Assembly: GCA_027311945.1 (NCBI GenBank)
Contig: DAICXZ010000020.1
Span: 1 to 39,453, forward strand
Direction: 5' to 3'
Origin: Erythrobacter sp.
GTDB lineage: Bacteria > Pseudomonadota > Alphaproteobacteria > Sphingomonadales > Sphingomonadaceae
DNA length: 39,453 bases
Positions 7,884 through 17,008 of this stretch are shown piece after piece. A program made the translations under genes and the position numbers. Position 1 is the first letter of the stretch, and the number at the start of each line of letters is the position of its first letter. The notes under the pieces are model-generated. The model searched no databases and was not told the DNA's origin. It saw only the letters and a list, made by a program, of their open reading frames with translations.

Positions 7884-10160
7884 TCAGCCCAGCACCCCGG
7901 CGCTCGCCAGCACGGCCAGCGTCAGGATATCGGGCGCAATCGCCGTCATCGGCGCGATCTGGACCGGCTTTTCCGAACCGATCAGCATCGGCCCGATGGT
8001 CGCATCGCCGCCCAGTTCGCGCAACAGCTTGGCCGACAGGTTCGCGCTCTGCAGGCCCGGCATGATCAGCACATTGGCCGGGCCCGAAAGGCGGCTGAAC
8101 GGATAGAGCTTCATCACCTTGGGGTTCAGCGCGGCATCGGGCGCCATTTCGCCTTCGTATTCGAAGCCCGGCTCCTCGGCATCGAGGATCGCCACGGCAT
8201 CGCGGATGTTCTCCAGCCATTGGCCCGAGGGGTTGCCGAAGGTCGAATAGGACAGGAAGGCCACGCGCGGTTCGTGCCCCATGCGGCGCGCGACGGCGGC
8301 GGTTTCCTTGGCGATATGCGCCAGTTCCTTGGCCGTGGGGCGCTCGTTCATGGTGGTGTCGGCGAGGAAGGTGGTGTGGTTCTTGCCGATCATCATGTGC
8401 ACGCCGAAGGGGATCGCACCCGGCTTCGGATCGAGCACCCGGGCCACTTCGCGCGCGGTCTGGCTGAAGGTGCGGGTGAGGCCCGAGATCATCCCGTCGC
8501 CCTGGCCCAGCGCCACCAGCAGCGCGGCGAACACGTTGCGCTCCTGATTGACCATGCGGCGCACGTCGCGCTCGGTATAACCGCGGCGCTGCAGACGCTT
8601 GTAGAGATACTCCACCATCGGCTCGATATGCTCCGAGGTGTAGGAGTTTTCGATGATGTAGCTGTCGGGATCGTCCACCGCGAGTTCGACCAGCTTCTCG
8701 CGCACCTTCTCGGTGCGGCCGACGAGGATCGGCGTGCCATAACCGAAATCGCGGAACTGGATCGCGGCGCGCAGGGCCACCTCTTCCTCAGCCTCGGCGA
8801 ATACCATCCGCCCCGGATTGGCCTTGGCCAGCGAGTAGATGTTGGTGAGCGCGGCAGTGGTGGGATTGAGCCGTGCCTTGAGGCTGTGGGCGTATACGTC
8901 AAAGTCTTCGATCGGGGCCAGCGCCACGCCCGAATCCATCGCTGCCTTCGCCACCGCCGAGGAGACCACCTCGATCAGGCGCGGATCGAACGGGGCGGGG
9001 ATGATGTAGTCGGTGCCGAACTGGTGGTTGATGCCATAGGCGGCAGCGACCTCTTCAGGCACCGGCCTGCGCGCGAGATCGGCGATGGCGTGGGCCGCCG
9101 CGATCTTCATTTCCTCGTTGATCGTGGTCGCCTGCACGTCAAGCGCGCCGCGGAAAATGAACGGGAAGCCGAGCACGTTGTTGACCTGGTTCGGATAGTC
9201 CGACCGGCCCGTGGCAACGATGGCATCGGGCCGCACGGCCTTGGCGGCATCGGGCGTGATCTCGGGGTCGGGGTTGGCCATGGCGAAGATGATCGGCTGA
9301 GCGGCCATGCCCTTCACCCATTCGGGCTTGAGCGCGTCCTTGGCCGAGAGGCCGAGGAAAATATCGGCCCCCTCGAGCGCCTCTTCGAGCGTGCGGCGGT
9401 CGGTCTCGACCGCGTGGGCGCTCTTCCACTGGTCGACATTGTCGCGCCCCGGGAAGATCACGCCCGAACGGTCGCACATAAGCACGTTTTCGTGGCGCAC
9501 ACCCATCGACTTGATCAGCGCGGTGCAGGCAATCGCCGCCGCGCCCGCGCCGTTGACCACGACCTTCACCTCTTCGAGCTTGCGCCCGGTGAGGTGACAG
9601 GCGTTGACGAGACCCGCCGCAGTGATGATCGCGGTCCCGTGCTGGTCGTCGTGCATGATCGGCACGTTCATCCGCTCGCGCAGTTCCTGCTCGATGATGA
9701 AGCATTCGGGCGCCTTGATGTCCTCAAGGTTGATGCCGCCGAAACTCGGCCCCATCAGCGCCACCGCATTGATGAAGGCTTCGGGATCCTCGGTGTCGAG
9801 TTCGAGGTCGATCGCATCGACATCGGCAAAGCGCTTGAACAGCACGGCCTTGCCTTCCATCACCGGCTTGGAGGCCAGCGCACCGAGATTGCCGAGGCCG
9901 AGGATGGCGGTACCGTTGGAGATGACCGCGACGAGATTGGAGCGGGCCGTATACTTCGCCGCCAGCGACGGATCTTCGGCAATCGCCTTCACCGGCGCGG
10001 CGACGCCCGGCGAATAGGCCAGCGACAGATCGCGCTGGGTCGCCATCGGTTTCGACGCCACGATCTCGATCTTACCGGGGCGGATCGTCTCATGATAAAA
10101 CAGCGCTTCGCGGGTGGTGAAATCCTGGTTGGTCTCGTCGTCTTTCACGTCAATCTCCAT
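7884..10160 (-). CDS. maeB: NADP-dependent malic enzyme, MaeB type
   Basis: 758 residues from ATG 10160; a longer frame from TTG 10244 would add 28 residues unlike the family. The first 430 residues are malic enzyme: the LSLAYSPGVAAP active-site region, the metal/substrate region PIMHDDQHGTA and the nucleotide-binding VVNGAGAAAIACTAL. The remaining 320 residues are a phosphotransacetylase-like domain (from RMVFAEAEEEVALRAA to GSEKPVQIAP), which in this class regulates rather than catalyses. It oxidatively decarboxylates malate to pyruvate with NADP in the cytoplasm, supplying NADPH and pyruvate. The length is normal for the two-domain form. It is divergent from mutS with 104 bases between the starts. 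The ribosome-binding site is weak. Confidence 0.93.
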   Translation of the reverse strand: MEIDVKDDETNQDFTTREALFYHETIRPGKIEIVASKPMATQRDLSLAYSPGVAAPVKAIAEDPSLAAKYTARSNLVAVISNGTAILGLGNLGALASKPVMEGKAVLFKRFADVDAIDLELDTEDPEAFINAVALMGPSFGGINLEDIKAPECFIIEQELRERMNVPIMHDDQHGTAIITAAGLVNACHLTGRKLEEVKVVVNGAGAAAIACTALIKSMGVRHENVLMCDRSGVIFPGRDNVDQWKSAHAVETDRRTLEEALEGADIFLGLSAKDALKPEWVKGMAAQPIIFAMANPDPEITPDAAKAVRPDAIVATGRSDYPNQVNNVLGFPFIFRGALDVQATTINEEMKIAAAHAIADLARRPVPEEVAAAYGINHQFGTDYIIPAPFDPRLIEVVSSAVAKAAMDSGVALAPIEDFDVYAHSLKARLNPTTAALTNIYSLAKANPGRMVFAEAEEEVALRAAIQFRDFGYGTPILVGRTEKVREKLVELAVDDPDSYIIENSYTSEHIEPMVEYLYKRLQRRGYTERDVRRMVNQERNVFAALLVALGQGDGMISGLTRTFSQTAREVARVLDPKPGAIPFGVHMMIGKNHTTFLADTTMNERPTAKELAHIAKETAAVARRMGHEPRVAFLSYSTFGNPSGQWLENIRDAVAILDAEEPGFEYEGEMAPDAALNPKVMKLYPFSRLSGPANVLIMPGLQSANLSAKLLRELGGDATIGPMLIGSEKPVQIAPMTAIAPDILTLAVLASAGVLG

Positions 10161-10264
10161 GTGCTGGCCATCGCCATAAAGAGGTGAGCCGCGCGGCGAT
10201 AGGGGAAAGGCGCCCGACCAGCCTTTCCGAATCGCCTCAGGCAAGGCTAGGCCTCAGCGCGATC

Positions 10265-12883
10265 ATGTCTTCCGCCCCCACCCCGATGATGGCGCAATAT
10301 CTCGCGCTCAAGAAAGAAGCGGGCGAATGCCTGCTGTTCTACCGCATGGGCGACTTCTTCGAGCTGTTCTTCGAAGACGCGCGCAAGGCCTCCGCCGTGC
10401 TCGATATCGCGCTGACCGCGCGCGGCGAGCATGGGGGCGAGCCCGTGCCGATGTGCGGGGTGCCGGTCCATTCGGCAGAAGGCTATCTCGCCCGGCTGAT
10501 CCGCGCCGGGTGCCGCGTGGCCATCGCCGAACAGGTGGAGACGCCCGACGAGGCCAAGGCGCGCGCCAAGCGCGAGGGATCGCCGGTTTCCAAGGCGTTG
10601 GTAAGGCGCGACATCGTCCGCTTCGTCACCGCCGGAACACTGACCGAAGAGGCGCTGCTCGAACCACGCCGGGCGAATATGCTGGCCGCCGTCTGCGAGT
10701 TGCGCGGGGTTTGCGGGATCGCCGCCTGCGACATCTCGACGGGGCGCATGGAGCTGGAAGAATGCGACGCGCAGGCGCTGAATGCGGCGCTGGCGCGGAT
10801 CGGAGCAAGCGAGGTGGTCGCGCCCGAAGACTGGGGAGCGGCTCCCGCTGACCACGTGGCGCGGCCCGCCGCCGACTTTTCCAGCGAGCGGGGCGAGGCA
10901 CGGCTGAAGGCGCTGCATCAGGTGGCCACGCTCGACGGGTTCGGCCAGTTCAGCCGCGCGATGCTGGCCGCTGCCGGTGGGTTGGTGGCCTATCTCGACC
11001 ATGCCGGACGCGGGCAACTACCGCTGCTGCTGCCGCCGGTGGCGCGCCCGCATGGTGGCTACATGGCGATGGACGAGGCCACGCGCACCAGCCTCGAAAT
11101 CCTCGCCAGCCAATCCGGTGGGCGCGAAGGCAGCCTGATCGCGGCGATCGACCGCTGCTCGACCGGGGCAGGGGCGCGGCTGCTCGCCGACGACCTCGCC
11201 GCCCCGCTGGCCGAGGCTGGCCAGATTGGCGAGCGGCTGGCGCTGGTCGCCTGGCTGCACCGCGACCCGCTGCTGCGCACCGACCTGCGCGAGGCGCTGC
11301 GCGCACTCCCCGACATCGGCCGCGCGCTGGGCCGGGTGGTGGCAGGCCGTGGCTCGCCGCGCGACCTTGGCCAGATCCGCGACGGGCTGGGCCGGGCGAG
11401 CCAGCTCGGCGAACTGCTCGCCGCCGCACCCGATAGCCCGGCCCTGCTCGCCCGCCTGCTGCCTTCTCTTGGCGGCCATGGCGAGCTGGTTAACTTGTTG
11501 GCGCGCGCGCTGGTCCCCTCGCCGCCGACCGAGCGGCAGTCGGGCGGCTATATCGCGGCGGGCTACGACGCTTCGCTTGACGAACTACGCGACATCTCGG
11601 GCAATGCTCGCCGCGCCATCGCCGCGCTGGAAACGCGCTATCGCAGCGAGACCGGCATCTCCGCGCTCAAGATCAAGCACAACGGCGTGCTCGGCTATTT
11701 CATCGAGGTGCCCGCCCGCCACGGCGACGCGCTGATGGCGGCGGACAGCGGCTTCACCCATCGCCAGACCATGGCGGGCGCGGTGCGGTTCAACTCGGTG
11801 AGCCTGCACGAGGAAGCCACCCGCATCGCCGAGGCAGGCGGACGCGCGCTCGCCGCCGAGGAAGCGCATTTCGAAGAGCTGGTCGAAGCCGTAGGCAACA
11901 GCGCCGAACCCATCGCCGCCACCGCCGCCGCGCTCGCCCGGATCGACGTAGCCGCCAGCCATGCCACCCGCGCGGTGGAGGGCGAATGGTGCCTGCCACA
12001 GATCGTCGAAAGTACCGAACTGTCCATCGAGGCAGGGCGGCATCCGGTGGTTGAGCAGGCGCTCGAACGCAGCGGCGAGCGGTTTGTCGCCAACGATTGC
12101 ACATTGTCCGTGGCCGACCGGCTGTGGCTGGTGGGCGGGCCAAACATGGGCGGCAAGTCGACTTTCCTGCGGCAAAACGCACTGATCGTGCTCCTCGCGC
12201 AGGCGGGCAGTTTCGTGCCTGCGAAGGCCGCGCGGATCGGATTGGTCGATCGGCTTTTCAGCCGCGTTGGCGCAGCAGACAATCTGGCGCGCGGCCGTTC
12301 CACCTTCATGGTCGAGATGGTCGAGACCGCCGCCATCCTCAGCCAGGCGGGCGAGCGCAGCTTCGTGATTCTCGACGAGGTCGGGCGCGGCACCTCGACT
12401 TACGACGGGCTGGCGCTGGCCTGGGCCGTGGCCGAGGCGATCCACGAAACCAACCGCAGCCGCTGCCTGTTTGCCACGCACTATCATGAAATGGCGCGGC
12501 TGGCCGAAAGCTGCCCCGCACTCTCGCTGCACCACGTAAGGGCGCGCGAGTGGAAGGGCGACCTTGTTCTGCTGCACGAGCTGGCCGAAGGCGCCGCCGA
12601 CCGTTCCTATGGCCTTGCCGTAGCCAAGCTGGCAGGCGTTCCCGCGCCGGTGGTCAAACGCGCGCGTGATGTGCTGGCGCGGCTTGAGAAAGGCCGGGCG
12701 GAAACGGGCGGGCTCGCCGCAGGGCTGGGCGAACTGCCGCTGTTTGCCGCGTCCATGGCGCAGGAAGAGGAAGCGCCAGACCCCTTGCGTGCGCTGCTCG
12801 ATGAAGTGGAGGTCGACGCCCTGTCGCCGCGCGAGGCGCTCGACCTGCTCTATCGCCTGAAGCAGGAAGCCGGAACGCACTGA
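10265..12883 (+). CDS. mutS: DNA mismatch repair protein MutS
   Basis: 872 residues from ATG 10265. The frame is open a further 81 bases upstream, but the family begins near MMAQYLALKK. The mismatch-reading phenylalanine motif is FYRMGDFFELFFEDA near residue 30. The ATPase shows Walker A GGPNMGGKSTFL, Walker B VILDEVGRGTSTYDG and the FATHYHEM switch near the C-terminus. It binds base mismatches and recruits MutL, which is not in the window. The length is typical for the alphaproteobacterial protein. Its start is divergent from maeB, and a DUF202 gene follows 23 bases downstream. Many sphingomonads have glnD after mutS (from memory); here it is absent. Confidence 0.97.
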   Translation: MSSAPTPMMAQYLALKKEAGECLLFYRMGDFFELFFEDARKASAVLDIALTARGEHGGEPVPMCGVPVHSAEGYLARLIRAGCRVAIAEQVETPDEAKARAKREGSPVSKALVRRDIVRFVTAGTLTEEALLEPRRANMLAAVCELRGVCGIAACDISTGRMELEECDAQALNAALARIGASEVVAPEDWGAAPADHVARPAADFSSERGEARLKALHQVATLDGFGQFSRAMLAAAGGLVAYLDHAGRGQLPLLLPPVARPHGGYMAMDEATRTSLEILASQSGGREGSLIAAIDRCSTGAGARLLADDLAAPLAEAGQIGERLALVAWLHRDPLLRTDLREALRALPDIGRALGRVVAGRGSPRDLGQIRDGLGRASQLGELLAAAPDSPALLARLLPSLGGHGELVNLLARALVPSPPTERQSGGYIAAGYDASLDELRDISGNARRAIAALETRYRSETGISALKIKHNGVLGYFIEVPARHGDALMAADSGFTHRQTMAGAVRFNSVSLHEEATRIAEAGGRALAAEEAHFEELVEAVGNSAEPIAATAAALARIDVAASHATRAVEGEWCLPQIVESTELSIEAGRHPVVEQALERSGERFVANDCTLSVADRLWLVGGPNMGGKSTFLRQNALIVLLAQAGSFVPAKAARIGLVDRLFSRVGAADNLARGRSTFMVEMVETAAILSQAGERSFVILDEVGRGTSTYDGLALAWAVAEAIHETNRSRCLFATHYHEMARLAESCPALSLHHVRAREWKGDLVLLHELAEGAADRSYGLAVAKLAGVPAPVVKRARDVLARLEKGRAETGGLAAGLGELPLFAASMAQEEEAPDPLRALLDEVEVDALSPREALDLLYRLKQEAGTH

Positions 12884-12906
12884 CCGCTCCCCGCGTTCTT
12901 CTGGGT

Positions 12907-13311
12907 ATGGCGGAAAGCGACTCCAGCGATAAGAACGAACTCGCAGAGTTCCGCACGGATCTTGCGGAGGATCGCAGCATCATGGCGATGGAACGCACTT
13001 TTGCAGGCTGGCTTCGCACTGCGTTCGCGGCCATCGGCATCGGCATCGGTTTTCGCGCGCTGTTCGGCGAGTTCGATCCGCCATGGCTGGCGCGCGGCAT
13101 CGCCACGGCCTTTATTCTTGCAGGCGCATGGCTAGCGCTCGTTGCCCAGCATCGCGCTTGCAGAACGCTCGCCCGCCTCGACCCCCACAAGCTTGAGGAG
13201 CTCTCGCCGCCCAATTTCCGCTTGCTCGCCTGGGGTGTCGCGGTCGGCGCTGCCTTGCTGGTCGCCGGGCTCTGGCTTCTTAACGACGGCGCACTTGGCC
13301 CCGGCGACTGA
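12907..13311 (+). CDS. DUF202/YidH family membrane protein
   Basis: 134 residues. The N-terminal 35 residues carry the family pattern of an acidic start followed by RTDLAEDRSIMAMERTFAGWLRT. Three hydrophobic segments follow, at about residues 35-55, 65-85 and 105-127. This matches DUF202 (YidH-like) inner-membrane proteins, whose function is unknown. It begins 23 bases after mutS and could be cotranscribed with it. It converges on the minus-strand gene at 13318 with only 6 bases between the stops. Nothing looks damaged. Confidence 0.75.
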   Translation: MAESDSSDKNELAEFRTDLAEDRSIMAMERTFAGWLRTAFAAIGIGIGFRALFGEFDPPWLARGIATAFILAGAWLALVAQHRACRTLARLDPHKLEELSPPNFRLLAWGVAVGAALLVAGLWLLNDGALGPGD

Positions 13312-13317
13312 ACCGAT

Positions 13318-13623
13318 CTAGCTGTCATCCTCGGGCCGCGCCGAGGGTTTGTAGAGACTTTCGTCATCGTCATGCGCGGGCTCGCCGCGATAGGCGTTCA
13401 TGTCGATTCGCCCTGAGCTTTCCATATCGCGCATGTGATCGACCAGATCCTGTGTGCTGTCACCCATCAGGTCGGCTTCGTTGGGGCCTTTGGTGCTTTC
13501 GGTCGGGCTGCGCAGCTGCTGGCGCAGCTCACCCGCGCGCTCGGCAACGCTTTGTGCCTGCGTGGGGGCATCGTCCTGCTCGGAACTGTGCACTTCGGGC
13601 GCGAGTTCGTTCTTGTCGGTCAT
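13318..13623 (-). CDS. Small acidic hydrophilic protein, function unknown
   Basis: 101 residues from ATG 13623, chosen because AAAGGAG lies at ideal spacing; the frame is open 63 bases further upstream. It has no membrane segment, no signal peptide and no cysteine. It is rich in Asp, Glu, Ser and Gln and probably largely disordered, with a conserved-looking middle (DLMGDSTQDLVDHMRDMESS) that may form a helix. I recall similar hypothetical proteins in Erythrobacteraceae but no function. It is divergent from the gene at 13728. Confidence 0.6.
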   Translation of the reverse strand: MTDKNELAPEVHSSEQDDAPTQAQSVAERAGELRQQLRSPTESTKGPNEADLMGDSTQDLVDHMRDMESSGRIDMNAYRGEPAHDDDESLYKPSARPEDDS

Positions 13624-13727
13624 GGGGACTTCTCCTTTGCCGACAAAACGGACGAACGCCGCGCGCTGTTCCCGAACAGGTCGCACGCAAACCGCCAGTT
13701 AACCCGCCTTTGCTAGACGCGCAGGCT

Positions 13728-14132
13728 ATGCAAGGCGGATTTCTCAAGCTTGTGGCCGGTGCGCTGGTGATCGGCGCGCTGATGATTTTTGCTGCCGTGC
13801 AGTTCATCGGCACCGAAGCCAATAAGGGCCGCCTCGCGCAAATGGCGGAACAGCCAGGCGCGCCCGATCCTGCGATAGCGCCGGGTGCCGCCCCCATGCC
13901 GCAACCAATGCCCGAGCCTGTCCCGGAAACGGTTTACGAAGACGACGACTGGTATGGCGAGGATAGTGCTGATGGCGAAGAGTTCGCCCCCGAACCGTTC
14001 GACCCGCGCCCGCAATTCGACGATCTGCCGCCAGAAGACCTGCGCTTCGACCCACGGCCCGAACCCGGCGTGGGCCAGCCGCAAATGATCATGCCCGATG
14101 GCGGGGCGGCGATGGCGGCACCGCCGCGATAG
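13728..14132 (+). CDS. Membrane-anchored acidic, proline-rich protein
   Basis: 134 residues from ATG 13728. Residues 5-27 (LKLVAGALVIGALMIFAAVQ) form one hydrophobic segment, a membrane anchor or uncleaved signal. The rest is acidic and proline-rich, with repeated PMPEP/FDPRP-like runs and a tyrosine/aspartate-rich middle (YEDDDWYGEDSAD), probably extended in the periplasm. I do not recognise a family. It converges on the cobalamin adenosyltransferase gene with one base between the stop codons. Confidence 0.55.
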   Translation: MQGGFLKLVAGALVIGALMIFAAVQFIGTEANKGRLAQMAEQPGAPDPAIAPGAAPMPQPMPEPVPETVYEDDDWYGEDSADGEEFAPEPFDPRPQFDDLPPEDLRFDPRPEPGVGQPQMIMPDGGAAMAAPPR

Positions 14133-14133
14133 G

Positions 14134-14700
14134 TCAGCGGCTTGCGCCCGGCACCCACAGGACATCGCCCGCGCCGCCATCATTGACCAGCCGCGCCAGC
14201 ACGAACATATAGTCCGATAATCGGTTGATATAGGCCAATGCCTGCGGATTGACCGGCGAATTTTCCGCGAGCGCAGTGACCGCACGCTCCGCCCGGCGCG
14301 CCGCCGTGCGTGCGAGATGCAGGCGGGCCGCAGCCTCACTGCCGCCCGGCAGGATGAAACTCGTGAGCGGGGCAAGCTCGGCATTCTCGGCGTCGATCCG
14401 CTGTTCGAGCCACTCGGTCTGCGCAGCGACAATCCGCAAGCTCATATCCGAAGGGGCGAAGTCGTCGCCCGGCGTGGCGAGGTCTGCGCCAAGGTCGAAC
14501 AGGTCATTCTGGATGCGCCGCAAGTGCTCGGCCAGGCTGCCCGATAGCGCGCAGATCGCAAGGCCGATTGCACAATTGGCTTCGTCCACCGCGCCCACCG
14601 CTTCCAGCCGGGCGTGATGCTTGGGCAGGCGCGAGCCATCGACCAGCCCGGTCGTGCCATCATCGCCCGTGCGGGTATAGATGCGGTTCAGGCGGACCAT
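14134..14700 (-). CDS. Cob(I)alamin adenosyltransferase, PduO type
   Basis: 188 residues. The N-terminal ATP-binding motif YTRTGDDGTTGLVDGSR, then VGAVDEANCAIGLA and the C-terminal AYINRLSDYMFVLARLVND are the signature stretches of PduO-type ATP:corrinoid adenosyltransferases. The enzyme transfers the adenosyl group of ATP to cob(I)alamin or cobyrinate diamide to make coenzyme B12 in the cytoplasm. It is the last gene of a minus-strand run gluQ - small membrane protein - adenosyltransferase, with 19 bases to its upstream neighbour. The length is normal and all motifs are intact. No other cobalamin genes lie near. Confidence 0.92.
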   Translation of the reverse strand: MVRLNRIYTRTGDDGTTGLVDGSRLPKHHARLEAVGAVDEANCAIGLAICALSGSLAEHLRRIQNDLFDLGADLATPGDDFAPSDMSLRIVAAQTEWLEQRIDAENAELAPLTSFILPGGSEAAARLHLARTAARRAERAVTALAENSPVNPQALAYINRLSDYMFVLARLVNDGGAGDVLWVPGASR

Positions 14701-14719
14701 GCGCCGATGCGCTGCTGGA

Positions 14720-14947
14720 TCAGCTGTTGATCGCGAGCAGAACCAGAACTGCCACGATGGCCAGCGCCTGATACTTGATGCGCGACATCATGGCCTTGTT
14801 CTGCCGCATCTGCAGCTCGGCAGAGTTGGCCCCGCCGTTCTCCAGATCAACCTTGGTCGTCTGCAGGAACGCGATTACGCCGCGCACCAGGCTGACAACC
14901 ACCATGAGCGATAGCCCCACAATCAGGATCACGAGAAGAACGTTCAT
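14720..14947 (-). CDS. Small twin-transmembrane protein
   Basis: 75 residues with hydrophobic segments at about residues 3-28 and 57-74, joined by a polar loop containing KVDLENGGANSAELQMRQNKAM. This matches the HIG1/twin-transmembrane type of small membrane protein often found beside the cobalamin adenosyltransferase in alphaproteobacteria; its function there is unknown. HIG1 proteins in general associate with respiratory complexes, but that role is not shown for this form. The start overlaps the gluQ stop by four bases, so translation is coupled. Confidence 0.65.
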   Translation of the reverse strand: MNVLLVILIVGLSLMVVVSLVRGVIAFLQTTKVDLENGGANSAELQMRQNKAMMSRIKYQALAIVAVLVLLAINS

Positions 14948-15801
14948 GACTCGCTATGTAGTCCGTCCGAGAGCGAAATGCCAGCGGGCAGCTCTCCCGC
15001 CCGCAAGCGGTCGGCCAGCGCGCGCCCGTCTTCGCCCGCCTGCCTGAGGTCGGCGAGCGCGGGCGAACCACGGCGCTTGGCAAGTTTGCGCCCCTCCGTA
15101 TCGAGCAACAGCGGGTGATGATGCCAGATCGGCACTGCGAGACTGAGCAGAGCCTGGAGCAGACGGTGCACATGGGTCGAGGCGAACAGGTCCATCCCGC
15201 GCGTCACCAGCGTCACCCCGTCGGCATGGTCGTCCATGGTCGCGGCGAGGTGATAGCTGGCGGGCGCATCCTTGCGCAGGATCACCACGTCTCCGAACAG
15301 CTCGGGCCGGGCCTGCTGCTCGCCCGCCAGTTCGTCGGTCCAGCCGAGCGGCCCGGCGATGGCACAGGCGCGGGCCATGTCGAGCCGCCAGGCGCAGTGG
15401 CTGGTGTCGCCACTTACAGGATGCTCGCGGCAAGTGCCTGGATAGACTGGCGATCCGTCGGGCGCGATCTCGCGCGCCGCAGCGGCGATTTCGGCGCGCG
15501 TGCAGCGGCACGGATAAAGCACGCCCAGCGCGCGAAAGAGCAACTCGTGCGCTACCGCATCGTAGCTTGCCAGGCGGGTGGATTGCGCAGGAACCTCATC
15601 CCATTCGAGGCCGAGCCATTCGAGATCACGGCGAAACTCGTCCGCCAGTTCGGGCCGCGAGCGCGCGCCGTCGATATCCTCAATCCGGAGCAGGAAACGG
15701 CCACCTTGGCGGGCAGCAAGATCGTGTGCGGTGAGCGCGGAAAAGGCGTGCCCTAGATGCAGGGGGCCGTTCGGGCTGGGGGCGAAGCGGGTCACGATCA
15801 T
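14944..15801 (-). CDS. gluQ: Glutamyl-Q tRNA(Asp) synthetase
   Basis: 285 residues from ATG 15801, preceded by a GGGGGTG; the frame is open upstream but the family begins at MIVTRFAPSPNGPLHLGH. It has the class-I synthetase HIGH motif (HLGH) and a KMSKS equivalent (RKLAKRRG). The zinc ligands are seen in CRCTRAEI and YPGTCREH. The tRNA anticodon-binding domain of glutamyl-tRNA synthetase is absent, which is the hallmark of GluQ-RS. It glutamylates queuosine in tRNA(Asp). It is the first gene of a three-gene minus-strand run. It appears complete. Confidence 0.92.
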   Translation of the reverse strand: MIVTRFAPSPNGPLHLGHAFSALTAHDLAARQGGRFLLRIEDIDGARSRPELADEFRRDLEWLGLEWDEVPAQSTRLASYDAVAHELLFRALGVLYPCRCTRAEIAAAAREIAPDGSPVYPGTCREHPVSGDTSHCAWRLDMARACAIAGPLGWTDELAGEQQARPELFGDVVILRKDAPASYHLAATMDDHADGVTLVTRGMDLFASTHVHRLLQALLSLAVPIWHHHPLLLDTEGRKLAKRRGSPALADLRQAGEDGRALADRLRAGELPAGISLSDGLHSES

Positions 15802-15945
15802 GGCATCACACCCCCGTATCTGGACCTGGTTGCCGCGGCCTTGCCATGCGACTCGCGAATTTTCCTGTGGATTCGCTTTTTGTAACAGGCTTGACGCTTT
15901 CCTGCGCAAATGCTCCTCTCAACCGCATCAGGGAGGACACAAGCC

Positions 15946-16554
15946 GTGTTCAATGCCGAACTGATCGAACGGGCCGCGCGCTTTCGCAGCGCCGATGAAG
16001 ACCCAACGCGCAGGCTCGAATCCTGCCCCGCGCTGGTGCTCAACGCGGACTACACCCCGCTTTCCTATTACCCGCTCAGCCTGTGGCCGTGGCAAACCGC
16101 GATCAAGGCGGTCTTCCTCGAGAGGGTGGACATCGTCGCGAGCTATGAGCGTGCGGTGCATTCGCCCTCGCTCGACATGAAGATCCCCAGCGTGATCGCT
16201 CTGCGGCAGTTCGTGAAGCCCAGCGAGTTTCCCGCCTTCACCCGCTTCAACCTGTTCCTGCGCGATCGCTTCGCTTGCCAGTATTGCGGGAGCGAGAAGC
16301 ACCTGACTTTCGATCACGTCGTGCCGCGCCGCCTTGGCGGGAAGACGACTTGGGAAAACATCAGCACCGCCTGCGCCCCGTGCAACATGAAGAAGGGCGG
16401 CCGCACCCCGCGGCAGGCGGGCATGCGGCTGCAATACGAGCCGATCCGGCCCACCAGCTGGCAGCTGCAACAGCACGGCAAGGCGTTCCCGCCCAACTAC
16501 CTGCACGAGACCTGGCGCGACTGGCTCTATTGGGACATCGAGCTGGAGGCCTGA
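15946..16554 (+). CDS. HNH endonuclease family protein
   Basis: 202 residues from GTG 15946, chosen for the GGGAGG at 15931-15936; an in-frame ATG at 15910 lacks such a site. The C-terminal half has a full HNH nuclease motif: CQYCGSEKHLTFDHVVPRRL, then GGKTTWENIST and CAPCNMKK, where the two CxxC pairs bind zinc and the His of DHVVP is catalytic. The N-terminal 100 residues (VLNADYTPLSYYPLSLWPW) are typical of a widespread chromosomal HNH family in alphaproteobacteria that is not tied to a restriction system. Its biological role is not known. It is divergent from gluQ. Confidence 0.85.
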   Translation: MFNAELIERAARFRSADEDPTRRLESCPALVLNADYTPLSYYPLSLWPWQTAIKAVFLERVDIVASYERAVHSPSLDMKIPSVIALRQFVKPSEFPAFTRFNLFLRDRFACQYCGSEKHLTFDHVVPRRLGGKTTWENISTACAPCNMKKGGRTPRQAGMRLQYEPIRPTSWQLQQHGKAFPPNYLHETWRDWLYWDIELEA

Positions 16555-16566
16555 GCCTCACGCAAC

Positions 16567-16989
16567 CTATTGCTCGATCACCTGCGTCTGCGGATGGTGC
16601 TTGTCGAGGTGCTTCTTCACGATCCTGAGGTTGCGCGTGTTCGAGCGGAACAGGAAGTCGAACAGGTCGCCCGCCACCGGCACTGCGCCCACCGCGCTGT
16701 CGAAGGCGACATTGCCCGCCATGCGCAGCAGCTTCCACTTCGGCATGCCCAGGTTGCGCGCCTCCCACACGATATAGGCGCCCATCGCCATCCCGATGAT
16801 GTCGCCCGCCACCGGCACCAGCCCGACCAGCGCATCGAGCCCGACCGGGCGGTTGATGCCGGGAATGACGAAGCCGCGTTCGAGCAGCACCTCCATCGCT
16901 TCGATCCGCCGGCGCACCGAATGCGGATCGCTGCCGAGCGGCAGGTCGGCGGTCATGGGACGGGGCTTGGTCTGCATCGGCGTCGGCAT
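16567..16989 (-). CDS. DUF4112 family protein
   Basis: 140 residues from ATG 16989, chosen because GGAG lies 7 bases upstream; alternative ATGs are at 16995 and further in. The core (about residues 40-115) repeats the pattern LVPVAGDIIGM and AVPVAGDLFDFLF with hydrophobic stretches, the hallmark of DUF4112, probably membrane-associated. The function is unknown. It begins 19 bases after the stop of the upstream binding-lipoprotein gene and is probably cotranscribed with it. It converges on the HNH gene. Confidence 0.75.
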   Translation of the reverse strand: MPTPMQTKPRPMTADLPLGSDPHSVRRRIEAMEVLLERGFVIPGINRPVGLDALVGLVPVAGDIIGMAMGAYIVWEARNLGMPKWKLLRMAGNVAFDSAVGAVPVAGDLFDFLFRSNTRNLRIVKKHLDKHHPQTQVIEQ

Positions 16990-17008
16990 GGGCATGCTCC
17001 TCGCCGGA

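Noticed and set aside
7635-10187. Very long open frame antisense to maeB
   Set aside because: It shows no motif, lies wholly opposite a gene with full malic-enzyme signatures, and is a by-product of GC-rich codon positions.
11585-12880. Long open frame antisense to mutS
   Set aside because: The opposite strand carries every MutS ATPase motif; the antisense product is low-complexity.
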